This document shows positions 7,148-17,200 of a stretch of DNA of 64,000 bases, piece after piece. Numbering within the stretch: the stretch's first letter is position 1; each line of letters opens with the position of its first letter. A model generated the notes under the pieces. The model was not told the DNA's origin and did not search any database. It saw only the letters and a program-made list of their open reading frames with translations. The position numbers and the translations under genes were made by a program. The stretch comes from Aquirickettsia sp965229725 (lineage in GTDB: Bacteria; Pseudomonadota; Alphaproteobacteria; Rickettsiales; Midichloriaceae), in NCBI GenBank assembly GCA_965229725.1, contig OZ245923.1, positions 1-64,000 on the forward strand, written 5' to 3'.

Positions 7148-9190
7148 ATGAATTTTGATTTGTCTGAAATTAGGGAAAGGGTGGAATTACTTAGAAATGA
7201 AATAGAGAAGCATGACAAGTTATACTATATAAAAAGCTCACCAGTAATTACAGATCAACAATATGATAAATTAAGGCAGGAGCTTGAAAGGCTTGAATCA
7301 TTATATCCGGAATTACGTCATAAAAAAAGTGTTACCCAAACAGTTGGAACTAAAGTTGCTAAGGGCTTTGCAAAAATTAAGCATACCTACCCCATGCTCT
7401 CACTTAGTAATGCATTTTCAAAAGAAGATATTTTAGATTTCCTCATTAGAATTAAGAAAATAATTAACCTAGATCCAGAGGATAAATTAGAATTGCATTG
7501 TGAGCCAAAGATCGATGGCGTATCTTTTTCAGCACATTTTAAAGGTGGAAAATTGAATTTCGCGGTAACCAGAGGTGATGGAGCAATTGGTGAGGATATT
7601 ACTGATAATATTAGAGTGATTGAGGATTTTCCTACACAAATTGATTACAATGAGGAATTTGAAGTTAGGGGTGAAGTATATATGAGAAAATCAGATTTTA
7701 TAGTACTGAATGAAGAAAATAATAAAAACAATAAAGCAATTTTTGCCAATCCTAGAAATGCTGCCTCCGGTTCATTGCGCCAATTAGATTCTCAAATAAC
7801 AAAGAGTAGAGGGTTGAGTTATTTTGTTTGGGGGGGGAGGATTTTAGGTGTAAATAACCAAGAAGATATGATGAAAAAATTTAGTTCACTTGGTTTTACA
7901 GTAAATGACAATATTGTTGTTTTAGATGATTTAGAAAGCATCATAAGTTATTACAATGAAATGTACATAAAGAGAGCCACACTTGATTATGATATTGATG
8001 GCTTAGTTTATAAAGTGAATAGCTTTGAATCCCAAGTTAGGATGGGCAATATTAGTAGAGCACCGAGATGGGCAATAGCACATAAGTTTCCTGCTGAATA
8101 CGCAGAAACTTACGTTGAAGATATATTTGTTCAGGTTGGTAGAACTGGTGCCATTACTCCAGTTGCAAAACTAAAGCCGGTGAATATAGGTGGTGTGTTT
8201 GTAACTAGGGCGTCACTTCACAATGAGGAGGAAATTTTAAGAAAAGATATAAGGATTGGAGATGCAGTTAAAATTAAAAGAGCGGGTGATGTTATCCCTC
8301 AGATTGTTGAAGTAAAGTTGGAAAAAAGAGATTCAGAAGTTAAATCATTTATTTTTCCAGAAAAATGCCCAGTATGCCAAAGTGCAATTGAGAATTTTGC
8401 TGATGATATAGTCAAGAGATGCACTGGTGGGATGAGATGTGAAGCTCAAATAATAGAAAAATTATGCCATTTTATTTCTAAACAGGCCTTTGATATAGTG
8501 GGGCTATCAAAACAATCTATATTGCAATTTTATAATAAAGGTTTGGTTAAATTACCTGCAGATATTTTTAAATTGGTGGACATAAATCAAGAGCAGACTA
8601 TAGAAAAATGGGATGGTTGGGGAGAGCAGTCGGTGGATAATTTATTTTCATCGATCGAAAAATCAAAAAAAATAAACATGGATAGATTTATTTACTCGCT
8701 TGGAATAAGACATGTTGGTGTCGTGACTGCAGATATCCTTGCTAACTACTTTAAAAATATTGATAATATAATAGAACTTGTATTAAAGGAAGAGGCTGTA
8801 GAAATTTTAAAAGAAGTAAATGGTGTTGGAGAAGTGATCGCAACAAGTTTTATAGAATATTTTAAAGATCCATATAACATAAAAATTGTTAAAGATATTT
8901 TAAATTTTATAGATGTTCAACAAGTGATAATTGTGCAAAATAAACTTAACAACCAGCTAGATGGTAAAAATATAATTTTTACTGGTGTGCTAGAAAAATA
9001 TTCCAGAGATGAAGCTCAAAATATTGCAAAAAAACTAGGAGCAAAAATTTTATCCTCAATTTCTAAGAAAACTGATTACGTTGTTTATGGCAAAAATCCT
9101 GGTTCAAAACTAAATAAAGCTATAAAAATGAATGTTAATACAATATCCGAAAAGGAGTTTTTAGATATTGTTGAGGGAGAAGATCAATGA
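7148..9190 (+). CDS. ligA: NAD-dependent DNA ligase
   Basis: Seals nicks in replication and repair using NAD. 680 residues, normal length. The adenylation lysine is K121 in CEPKIDGVSF. An OB-fold, a four-cysteine zinc finger (CPVC, then RCTGGMRC), helix-hairpin-helix repeats (GIRHVGV, VNGVGEVI) and a C-terminal BRCT domain follow in order. It ends with an ATGA overlap with the next gene, so the two are probably co-translated. Confidence 0.98.
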   Translation: MNFDLSEIRERVELLRNEIEKHDKLYYIKSSPVITDQQYDKLRQELERLESLYPELRHKKSVTQTVGTKVAKGFAKIKHTYPMLSLSNAFSKEDILDFLIRIKKIINLDPEDKLELHCEPKIDGVSFSAHFKGGKLNFAVTRGDGAIGEDITDNIRVIEDFPTQIDYNEEFEVRGEVYMRKSDFIVLNEENNKNNKAIFANPRNAASGSLRQLDSQITKSRGLSYFVWGGRILGVNNQEDMMKKFSSLGFTVNDNIVVLDDLESIISYYNEMYIKRATLDYDIDGLVYKVNSFESQVRMGNISRAPRWAIAHKFPAEYAETYVEDIFVQVGRTGAITPVAKLKPVNIGGVFVTRASLHNEEEILRKDIRIGDAVKIKRAGDVIPQIVEVKLEKRDSEVKSFIFPEKCPVCQSAIENFADDIVKRCTGGMRCEAQIIEKLCHFISKQAFDIVGLSKQSILQFYNKGLVKLPADIFKLVDINQEQTIEKWDGWGEQSVDNLFSSIEKSKKINMDRFIYSLGIRHVGVVTADILANYFKNIDNIIELVLKEEAVEILKEVNGVGEVIATSFIEYFKDPYNIKIVKDILNFIDVQQVIIVQNKLNNQLDGKNIIFTGVLEKYSRDEAQNIAKKLGAKILSSISKKTDYVVYGKNPGSKLNKAIKMNVNTISEKEFLDIVEGEDQ

Positions 9191-10032
9191 CTAAAAATAG
9201 GCTAAGCAGTGATCTGAGCGTTGAAGCTAACTTAAAAATAACATCTGATATTATAAGAGAGAGGATATCAGAAATCCTGGCAAAAAATAGTGATGTGGAG
9301 CAAAATGTCATGATTGATGCAATGAATTATATGTTGCTTGGTGATGGCAAAATGCTGAGACCCTTCTTAGTTTTTGCAACCAGTTTGATATACGCTCCAA
9401 ACATATCTCAATGTATTGTTGATTTAGCTGTCGCTATAGAAATGATTCATACTTATACTCTAATTCATGATGATTTGCCAGCAATGGATGATGATGATTA
9501 CAGGAGAGGACGTTTATCTTGTCATAAGAAATTTAAAGAATCTACAGCTATATTAACTGGAGATGCGCTACTCACACTTGCCTTTGAAATTCTTTCATCT
9601 GATAAGGATACTTCCACTGATTCTAAGGTTCGGCTCAATGTAGTGAATGGAATGGCTAAGCTTATTGGGTTTCAAGGCACAGTGCTGGGCCAGGTTTTAG
9701 ATTTAGATTGTAAGGTGCAAGAATATAGTGCTGAGCAATTAAAAAGGGCAAGAATTTTAAAGACTTCAAATTTATTAATTGCTTCGTGTAAATTTTCGGC
9801 AATGATGAATAATGGAGATGCAAAAGGTATTGACGTATTAGCTTTATTTGCTCAAAAATTAGGCTTAGCATATCAGATAAAGGATGATATTGATGACAAT
9901 GAGTATGAGGAAGGACAAGATTTATTAAAGGGTTTGGTAAATGAATCATTGAAACATTTAGATATTTTTGGTAATAAGTCATTAGTGCTTAAAGATTTTA
10001 CAAGCTATTTATTCAAGTCATGTTTTAAGTAA
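9187..10032 (+). CDS. ispA: Polyprenyl (farnesyl/geranyl) diphosphate synthase
   Basis: Condenses isopentenyl diphosphate with an allylic diphosphate; short-chain trans-prenyl synthase. 281 residues with the first aspartate-rich motif DDLPAMDDDDYRRG and the second YQIKDDIDD. Chain length cannot be assigned with certainty; farnesyl diphosphate is most likely. The start overlaps the ligA stop by four bases. ispH, another isoprenoid gene, lies at 30.0 kb. Confidence 0.9.
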   Translation: MTKNRLSSDLSVEANLKITSDIIRERISEILAKNSDVEQNVMIDAMNYMLLGDGKMLRPFLVFATSLIYAPNISQCIVDLAVAIEMIHTYTLIHDDLPAMDDDDYRRGRLSCHKKFKESTAILTGDALLTLAFEILSSDKDTSTDSKVRLNVVNGMAKLIGFQGTVLGQVLDLDCKVQEYSAEQLKRARILKTSNLLIASCKFSAMMNNGDAKGIDVLALFAQKLGLAYQIKDDIDDNEYEEGQDLLKGLVNESLKHLDIFGNKSLVLKDFTSYLFKSCFK

Positions 10033-10039
10033 CTAATGT

Positions 10040-10600
10040 ATGGTAGATAATAAACAAAAGAAAACAAATCCAGAAAATGGTGCTGATAATAAAGAAAAAT
10101 CTTCTAGGAGGGACTTTTTTGTTATGAGCGCAACTGCTGTTGCAGGAGTGGGAGCTATCGCCGCAGCAATACCTATCATCACTTCCTTGAAACCTGATAA
10201 AGGTGTGCTTGCAGCTGGAAGTACTGAAGTTGAATTATCGAATATAAAAAAAGGTGAAACTCACACAGTGATGTGGAGAGGAAAGCCTATTTTTGTCACG
10301 AACAGAACTGAAGAAGAAATAAAAGAAGCTGAGGATGTTAATTTATCAGAGCTAAGAGATCCGGAGAGTGATAAAGATAGGGTTAAAGCAGGGAAGGCAG
10401 AGTGGCTAATTACAATTGGAATATGTACTCACTTAGGATGTGTTCCCATTGGAAATAAAGGAGAATTTGGTGGATGGTTTTGTCCTTGCCATGGTTCGCA
10501 TTATGATAGTTCTGGGAGAATTAGAAAAGGGCCTGCTCCAAAAAATCTAGCAATACCACCGTATGAATTTATTAGCGATACTAAAATAAGAATAGGGTAA
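10040..10600 (+). CDS. petA: Rieske iron-sulfur subunit of the cytochrome bc1 complex
   Basis: Transfers electrons from ubiquinol to cytochrome c1. 186 residues. A twin-arginine motif SRRDFF (R23, R24) precedes a hydrophobic anchor, so Tat-dependent insertion is expected. Cluster ligands are in CTHLGC and CPCHGSHYD, followed by the GPAP motif. It is seven bases after ispA. The usual partners (cytochrome b and c1) do not follow; a gene pair on the opposite strand comes next, so petB and petC must lie elsewhere. Confidence 0.96.
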   Translation: MVDNKQKKTNPENGADNKEKSSRRDFFVMSATAVAGVGAIAAAIPIITSLKPDKGVLAAGSTEVELSNIKKGETHTVMWRGKPIFVTNRTEEEIKEAEDVNLSELRDPESDKDRVKAGKAEWLITIGICTHLGCVPIGNKGEFGGWFCPCHGSHYDSSGRIRKGPAPKNLAIPPYEFISDTKIRIG

Positions 10601-10707
10601 ATCTTTTAGCTAAATATTGCACTAAATAGTATTCCTGGTATGCATTGCAATCATGGCAGGCAGCGGTCTACAAAATTTGCTATATATCATTCGAGTTTAG
10701 CTCCAAC

Positions 10708-11175
10708 CTATTTTTGCAGCGTCAATTTACGATTTATAAAATGATCAACAGATATTTTACCAGAGCCAAACACTAAAATGTTCATTGTTAATATACCCCA
10801 TATAACATGCTCATCAAGATGCATATATGTTGCACTCATTACGATAATCATTGATAATATCACTAAAGCAGATGCTCTACTTACCAGCCCAAGTAATAAT
10901 AACAATGGAAAAAATAATTCACTAAATGTACCTATAACGGCTGCAATTTTATAATGCATAAATGGAATATTGTATTCGCATTGAAATAAGTATTCTGTTA
11001 TATACCAATTTCCTCTTATTGCATTTTCTAACTTAAGCCACCCAGATTTTAAAAAGATCATGAATATATATGATCTGCACAATAATAGGTAAATACAGCT
11101 TAAATAATGAAAATTATTTTTACAAACTTTATAACAACTTTTAATAAATTTTTTTACACACATATTTATCTCCAT
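10708..11175 (-). CDS. DoxX-family membrane protein of a bufferin operon (BufD-like)
   Basis: 155 residues with four predicted membrane helices. The DoxX signature is visible in FLKSGWLKLENAI and in the third and fourth helices. It is the last gene of the four-gene operon and overlaps the preceding gene by one base (TAATG). A second ATG at 11163 is preceded by GGAG and may be the real start (MCVKKF). DoxX proteins regularly accompany MNIO/DUF2063 gene pairs; their job there, perhaps redox or membrane handling of the peptide, is not firmly known. Confidence 0.85.
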   Translation of the reverse strand: MEINMCVKKFIKSCYKVCKNNFHYLSCIYLLLCRSYIFMIFLKSGWLKLENAIRGNWYITEYLFQCEYNIPFMHYKIAAVIGTFSELFFPLLLLLGLVSRASALVILSMIIVMSATYMHLDEHVIWGILTMNILVFGSGKISVDHFINRKLTLQK

Positions 11176-11909
11176 TAATAAGTTAATAATTTTAAGCGTA
11201 AAATTTTTGATAAAATTTTTTGTACCTTTATGTCATTCTCTAAATCGTATTTATGCTGAATGTTAGAGAGTTTTTTATATTTTGTGAAATTTAATAAAAA
11301 GTCATATTCAAAGTTGTCTAATTTTATATATTTTACTATATGATTTTGTTTGAAAATAAGTAATTTATTATCTTTTTTTGGCAACTCTGTTGGCATGATT
11401 TGTTGCTTTTTTGAGTTACAAAACTTATATATAAAATCAATAGGATGCTTTGATTTCAAAAGTCTAATGTAATTTTTAATTTTGAAGTCATCAAAATAGC
11501 TTATATTGTCTTCCCGAATTTCTATTTTATAGGAGTCATTGGAATTATAAACATTATCCATATAATAATCTAGCTTCGCAATGCTAGGCAGATATTTTAG
11601 GTGTTTCAATTCTTTTATTGATTGGATATATGGTGCAAAATTGTTACCATAGTTTGCTAAATTACTTTTTTTAGGTAAGTTGTTTTTTATGTATAGTTTG
11701 CATAAATACTCAAAACAATTTTCTCCAATAAGCTTTTTTACCGTTGGATAAACAATGGCCAGTGCATTAGTGAGATTTGCATAAAAATTGTTTTTATATA
11801 TGTCGATATATTCTTCAATTTTTATGTGATTATTAGAAATCATATTTAATAATTTTGAGTCATCATTAAGTAGTAGACTATTTTTAAATGCTTTCTGTAG
11901 ATTAGGCAT
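11175..11909 (-). CDS. DUF2063 partner protein of MNIO enzyme (BufC/HvfC-like)
   Basis: 244 residues. The N-terminal part (IDIYKNNFYANLTNALAIVY, then YPTVKKLIGE) is the DUF2063 domain found in BufC/HvfC, the partner that presents the precursor peptide to the MNIO enzyme. The C-terminal half is poorly conserved and rich in lysine and asparagine. It overlaps the DUF692 gene by eight bases. The role as substrate-recruiting partner is inferred from the family and the gene order. Confidence 0.85.
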   Translation of the reverse strand: MPNLQKAFKNSLLLNDDSKLLNMISNNHIKIEEYIDIYKNNFYANLTNALAIVYPTVKKLIGENCFEYLCKLYIKNNLPKKSNLANYGNNFAPYIQSIKELKHLKYLPSIAKLDYYMDNVYNSNDSYKIEIREDNISYFDDFKIKNYIRLLKSKHPIDFIYKFCNSKKQQIMPTELPKKDNKLLIFKQNHIVKYIKLDNFEYDFLLNFTKYKKLSNIQHKYDLENDIKVQKILSKILRLKLLTY

Positions 11910-12741
11910 ACCTATTCACCATATGTTTTGCTTTTGCTAACTCACCTACCAGTTCTTTTTCCTTTGGTAATTCTTGATCCCATTCAACAATAGTAAAAAA
12001 AGACGCATTGGCCTTATTGATGTAATATTTATATAGATCCCATACTTCTTGCCTTACAAAATCGTCATGGGTATCAATAATAATTTCCTTATCATCAATT
12101 GTCTGGAAGCTATGACCAGCTAAATGAACTTCCTTTATAAATTTTGAATCTAATCTATCTATATAGTGAGTAGGATTAAAGTTATGATTAACTGAATTAA
12201 TATATAAGTTATTTATATCTAATAAAATTTCACACCTTGTTAGTCTACAAAGCTCATTTAGAAAATCATATTCTTCCATATCTCCAATAATTTTTAAATA
12301 ATAGGATGGATTTTCAATACATATGTTTTGTCCCAGATAGTTTTGAGCGTCCTCAATGTTTCGCTTTAAATAACTTAATCTTTTTTTTGTGTAGTCTAGT
12401 GGCAATAAATCGTGAAAAAATATTCCGTCAACCTTCGTCCACGACATGTGTTTTGAATAAATAAATGGCTTATATTTTGTCATCAAATTATGGATTTTCT
12501 TTAAATGGGATTTGTCCACATTTTCTTCAGAACCCAAGGATAAACCAATGCCATGGAAAGAAATATCATAAATTTCAGATATTTGCTCTAAGTAGTAATG
12601 CTCTATCCCCTTTCCAAAAAAATTTTCTGGATGAATCTCTAAGACATCAACACCTTTAATTTTTTTTGTAAAATATTTAAAATGTTGGTGCCTCAGGCCT
12701 ACTCCAAAGGATAATTTATTTTCCTGGAACAGTGGAACCAC
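11902..12741 (-). CDS. DUF692 multinuclear non-haem iron oxidase (MNIO; BufB/HvfB-like)
   Basis: TIM-barrel iron enzyme that modifies cysteines of a ribosomally made peptide. 279 residues. Metal-site stretches are visible in order: EIHPENFF, SKHMSW, ENPSYYL, LLDINNLYINSVNH, VHLAGHSF, IDTHDDFV and IVEWDQELP. These match the DUF692 family almost throughout. The start is probably GTG at 12741, overlapping the precursor gene by 26 bp, because the family begins just before GVGLRHQH. In bufferin and gonococcal-type systems, related enzymes convert cysteines to thiooxazoles that bind copper; that product is assumed here, not shown. Confidence 0.93.
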   Translation of the reverse strand: MVPLFQENKLSFGVGLRHQHFKYFTKKIKGVDVLEIHPENFFGKGIEHYYLEQISEIYDISFHGIGLSLGSEENVDKSHLKKIHNLMTKYKPFIYSKHMSWTKVDGIFFHDLLPLDYTKKRLSYLKRNIEDAQNYLGQNICIENPSYYLKIIGDMEEYDFLNELCRLTRCEILLDINNLYINSVNHNFNPTHYIDRLDSKFIKEVHLAGHSFQTIDDKEIIIDTHDDFVRQEVWDLYKYYINKANASFFTIVEWDQELPKEKELVGELAKAKHMVNRYA

Positions 12742-12982
12742 CGACTAATTTATTGCATAAACCATTTGGGACTAATAGCCATTCATTTTTATCTCCATCT
12801 TTTTTGGATCTAGCAGCACAGGAATGAGTGCCATTAGATGAGCCGCAATCATTTTTTCCAGCCTTTGCTACCCCATAACATTTTTCTAGATTTTTCATTT
12901 TATTAGCAACAGCATCATTTGGTAATATAAAAGTTGCTGCAACAGCAATGGTTATACATGACGCTAAATTTACCTTTTTCAT
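12716..12982 (-). CDS. Bufferin-type RiPP precursor (DUF2282, BufA1-like)
   Basis: 88-residue precursor with a Sec-type signal peptide (residues 1-26, ending DAVA). The mature part holds four cysteines, C35, C46, C55 and C76, in the arrangement EKCYGVAKAGKNDC, then HSCAA, then GLC, as in DUF2282 bufferin-1 precursors. GAGATG precedes the ATG as Shine-Dalgarno. It is first in the operon. Known relatives are exported peptides whose modified cysteines bind copper and protect against copper stress. Which cysteines are modified here cannot be seen from sequence. Confidence 0.88.
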   Translation of the reverse strand: MKKVNLASCITIAVAATFILPNDAVANKMKNLEKCYGVAKAGKNDCGSSNGTHSCAARSKKDGDKNEWLLVPNGLCNKLVGGSTVPGK

Positions 12983-13050
12983 AGATCATCTCATAAATTA
13001 TTACTCTAATTAAAAGGTAACTTACTCAATTTTTAGTTGCAACTTTTTTA

Positions 13051-13869
13051 TTAACCTTTTTTATAAATAAGAAAAATTCCTAAAATCATCATGGGGATGC
13101 ATAAAATCTGTCCTAATGAAAATATATAAAAAACATATCCAATATGAAAATCTGGCTCTCTGAAAATTTCAATGACAATTCTAAAAATAGAGTAAAAAAT
13201 TAAAAAAATTCCACTCAATAATCCATTAATATTTTTTTGCTTGGCAATTGTATTTTTTTTGGTAGTTAAATGCTGCCTAAGATTTAGAGCAAGCAACATT
13301 ATTAAAAATAGTACTATTCCCTCAAAGATAGCTTCGTATAGTTGACTAGGATGCCTCGGGGAGTAATCTGAATATGGAAAAATAACACTCCAGCTAACAT
13401 CTGTTTTTTTCCCATAAAGTTCTGCATTAATAAAATTTGCAATGCGTCCAAAAAACAACCCTATTGGAGCCACACAAGCAATTAAATCTGTGATTGATAA
13501 AAACACTTTGCCGGTTTTTAAGCAAAATATCCAAACAGATATAATAACGCCAATTAATCCTCCATGAAATGACATGCCGCCATGCCATATTTTGAATACT
13601 TCCCAAAAATCATCTATTATGACATAGGGAGTATAGAATAATATGTATCCCAATCTACCACCTGAAACTATGCCAATAATGATATATGAAAGTAAGTTTT
13701 CTAAATCTTTAGAATCAAGATGGGCAATTTTAAATTTCTTTTCTATTTTTTGTAAAATATAAGCTCCAAGAAAAATTCCTATTACATACGATATTCCATA
13801 CCAACGAATAGATATCATTCCTAGATTGATAGCAATGGGGTCAATATTGGGAAAAAGAATTGCAAACAT
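13051..13869 (-). CDS. lgt: Prolipoprotein diacylglyceryl transferase
   Basis: First enzyme of lipoprotein maturation; moves diacylglycerol to the lipobox cysteine. 272 residues, seven membrane helices. Signature HGGMSFHGGLIG and the catalytic-region GRIANFINAELYG and RHPSQLYEA are present. It serves lipoproteins such as those at 42.5 and 49.2 kb. Its 5' end is divergent from ubiK. Confidence 0.96.
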   Translation of the reverse strand: MFAILFPNIDPIAINLGMISIRWYGISYVIGIFLGAYILQKIEKKFKIAHLDSKDLENLLSYIIIGIVSGGRLGYILFYTPYVIIDDFWEVFKIWHGGMSFHGGLIGVIISVWIFCLKTGKVFLSITDLIACVAPIGLFFGRIANFINAELYGKKTDVSWSVIFPYSDYSPRHPSQLYEAIFEGIVLFLIMLLALNLRQHLTTKKNTIAKQKNINGLLSGIFLIFYSIFRIVIEIFREPDFHIGYVFYIFSLGQILCIPMMILGIFLIYKKG

Positions 13870-13921
13870 TATTTTTTACGTGATAACTTATATTACACAA
13901 GTTAAATCAATATTTGAAAAA

Positions 13922-14179
13922 ATGAAAAAAGACAATAAAATATTAGATGATCTTGCAAAACTTGCAGGTTCAACATTCACCGGAGCTGTTAATGCAAAAA
14001 ATGAAATATCTGAGTATATAACTCAGCAAATTGAAAAATTCATAAAGAAGATGAATTTTGTCACAAGAGAGGAGTTTGATGTAGTTAAAAAATTAGCCCA
14101 GGATAATAGATTAATGCTAGAGAAGATGAAAGTGAAAAAAGCCCCAGCGAAAAAAAGTGCCAAGACTTTAAAAAAATAA
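13922..14179 (+). CDS. ubiK: UbiK / BMFP-type accessory factor
   Basis: Short coiled-coil protein of the BMFP (DUF526) family that helps ubiquinone assembly. 85 residues from ATG 13922; the frame extends upstream into the divergent lgt gene, but only this part matches the family (LAKLAGSTFTGAVNAKNEI, then FVTREEFDVVKKLA). The C-terminal tail is lysine/alanine-rich. ubiG at 27.4 kb is another ubiquinone gene in the window. Confidence 0.82.
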   Translation: MKKDNKILDDLAKLAGSTFTGAVNAKNEISEYITQQIEKFIKKMNFVTREEFDVVKKLAQDNRLMLEKMKVKKAPAKKSAKTLKK

Positions 14180-14235
14180 ATGTTTTTAAAAAAAACAAAT
14201 GCTATTCTAGGTTTATAATTCTTTAAATTGGTAAA

Positions 14236-17200
14236 ATGACTAAAGTTGATCAAATATACAGGCGTTTAGAGCAAGAAAGTGAGAAATTGGATGAGTCAAT
14301 TGAAATTGTTAAAATTTCTTTAGGAGAGGACTATTATGTATATGTTAATGAGTATATTGAAGAATTAACAAAATTGACTTTTGGACGAGAAGCAGATGAA
14401 AGGGCTCAGGGCTCAATATATGAATATGTTCAAGCAAGGATGGTAGAAGATGGCGTACCAGAACCGGAAAATTTAGATTTATTAATAGGTTATGTTGTTG
14501 AGCATAAAAAAATTAAAAATGGAGAAGTTGGTGACGAAAGAGCGAGTGGTAGTCTAAATGACTACTTACAGAAGATATTTGAGGAAAGGGATCCAAAATA
14601 TAAAAAGAAAATTATAGTCGCAGAAATCAGTGAGGATTATGGAATACTTAGTCAATATGTGAATAACAATATTGAAGCTATTGCCAAAGAACTTGGCATT
14701 AGCAGAAGGACGCAAGACTATGACAAGAAGGTTAAAGGTCTTCAGGATAGAAATTTTATTGAAGAATATTATGAGCAAGATCCACTAAAATTGAATAACA
14801 CCAATTTATCAGGTGCAATATTTTCCAATGTAAGATTCTATAAATCACTTAATGGAGCGATATTTAGAGATTGTGTGTTTAATGAAAATGTGATTTTTTA
14901 TGCATGTGATTTGTCTAATATTGACTTTAGAGGCTCAAAATTAAACTGTGAATTTCGTGACTACTTATTAGCAGATGGTAGGTTGCCAGATGGAGATGGG
15001 GAGAGGTTGCTTGAATCTGTTAAGCTGGATTATGCAGATGCACAGAGCATGCAGATGCTCAAATTATTTAGAATAGAATCTCAGGACAAAAATCCTTTGC
15101 CAGCTAACCAAAGAACGTTTGAAGATTATGAGCCTGAAATAAGGTTTAAAAGAGAAAATGACGTAAGAAGACGTTATGAGTCTGAATATGAAGATGAAAT
15201 TGCCCGTTTCAAAAAGGAAAAATGGGGTGCACTAGGCTATGTGGCTTGGGCTAGAAGCTTTGTGGGAACAACCGAAGCCCAGGAAAAATTCAATTCTGAA
15301 GTTCAAGAAGGTGTGCAAAAGATTAGGGAAAAATATGATAAAATGATCGAAGGTGCATTATTTTTCATAGCGAATGAGTATATAATAGAGCTACAAACAG
15401 CGAGTTATGACCCGACATATTTGCCAAAAAATACCGAACAAGCTAACGCAGTAAAAATTAGACTAAACGCAACGCAACAGGACTTAGAAGAATTTATAAA
15501 ATCACAATCAAAAAGTAGAAATAAGCAGTCGTTTAATGAATTTTTATCCTCTAAGCCAGAAAATCAAGAGATCTTAGAACAGGCTAAAGCTACAAATCCA
15601 ACTAGTCTTATAATACCTGTAGGAGATTTTTTTTATGAGGGCAAGGGGTACCAAACCTTAACGGATTTAGACTTATCAAAATTAGATTTAAGTGGAGTTA
15701 ATTTTGCTCGTGTAACATTTGAAAATTGTCAATTTGATGAGGCTAACTTAACGGGAACTAGTTTCGAGACGGCAGTGTTTAAAAATGGAACCTCTTTTAT
15801 TAAAGCTGAGCTAACTGATGCAAATTTAATAGGAGTATCTGGTGATAATATCGACTTTACTGAAGCTTTAATGCCGAGAGTAAGAATGATGTATAGTAAT
15901 TTTGATAAGTCAAATTTTAATGGAGCATTGCTATATTCAGCGGATTTAACGGGATCAAATATTGAAAATTCAAGTTTAAAGGCGGCTATAGCAGATAGAG
16001 CGGATTTAGAAAGAGTGAATTTGAGATATGTAGACGCGCAATATGTAAAGATGAGAAAAGCTCATCTCACAAAAGCAGTTTTGGAAGGTGATTTTTCGCA
16101 TGCAGACTTTACTGGCGCTATGATGGAAAAGGTTACAGCTAATCAAGCAAAATTTACAGAAGCGGTTTTAGAAGATGCCAATTTAAAATATGCCAATCTA
16201 AGGGGAGCTTTTTTAGAAAACATTAAAGCCAAGGGTGCTGACTTATCTCATGCTGATCTTGAATCTGCTAAATTGGAATTAGCAGAGCTTTCTAGCGCAA
16301 TAATGGATGATGTGAATGCAAAGTTTGCTGATTTTAAAGAAGCAAATATGAGAGATGTTCATGCTCACCAGGCTGATTTTTCCCATGCTGTGATGGAAAA
16401 TATTAAAGGAGAGAGATTGGATGTATCGGGAGCCATCTTAGCAGAAACAAACCTAAGAAATGCAAATCTGAGCAAAGCAGTATTAGAAAATGTTGCAGCG
16501 TATAAGGCAAATTTCCAAGAAGCAATATTAACTGATGTAAATGCAAAATTTGCAGAAATGATTGCATGTGACTTTAGTGGTGTGATGGCAAAAAATATGG
16601 ATGTGTCTGGAGCGAAATTGCCAATGTGCCATATGGAAAGAGCTGATTGCACTGGAATGAAATTTGATGATGACACAATACTTCTAGATGTGAATTTTAG
16701 AGATGCAATTGGTGCGGAAGCGTTAATGAAGCTTCAAGAAAATCAACATCAAATTAAAGCGCAGTTATTTGGTAGAAGTGATTATGGATATTGTCAAGGT
16801 AATGATGATGGAACTAACGATAGGTTTAAGTGCCAAAGAATTGGAGCTGCACTGCTTTCGTCGGTGATTGGTGGCGGGGCTGGATATACTTTGTCAGGCC
16901 CATTTACAGGGATGGCAGGCTCCGTAGTGGCTGGATTAGTAAGTGACCGTGCATTATATGCTGTAAAAGACGGTTATTTTAAAGAACAGGGATATATTAG
17001 TAATAAATTAGGGGACAAACTTGCAGAATTAGGGGCGATTGCAATTGCAGCAGGAGCTGGAAGTTTAGAAGCTGGAGTAAATACTATTCCTGTTGCAGCA
17101 ACGCTGTGCGCAGCTACGGGTTTAATATCTCCCTCTAGTATAGGGATGACAGTGGGAGGAGCGTTGAGTACATATGCTGGAGTTAATATACTCAAAGATG

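Noticed and set aside
13826..13921. Longer reading of ubiK
   Set aside because: The added part overlaps the divergent lgt coding sequence and does not match the family.
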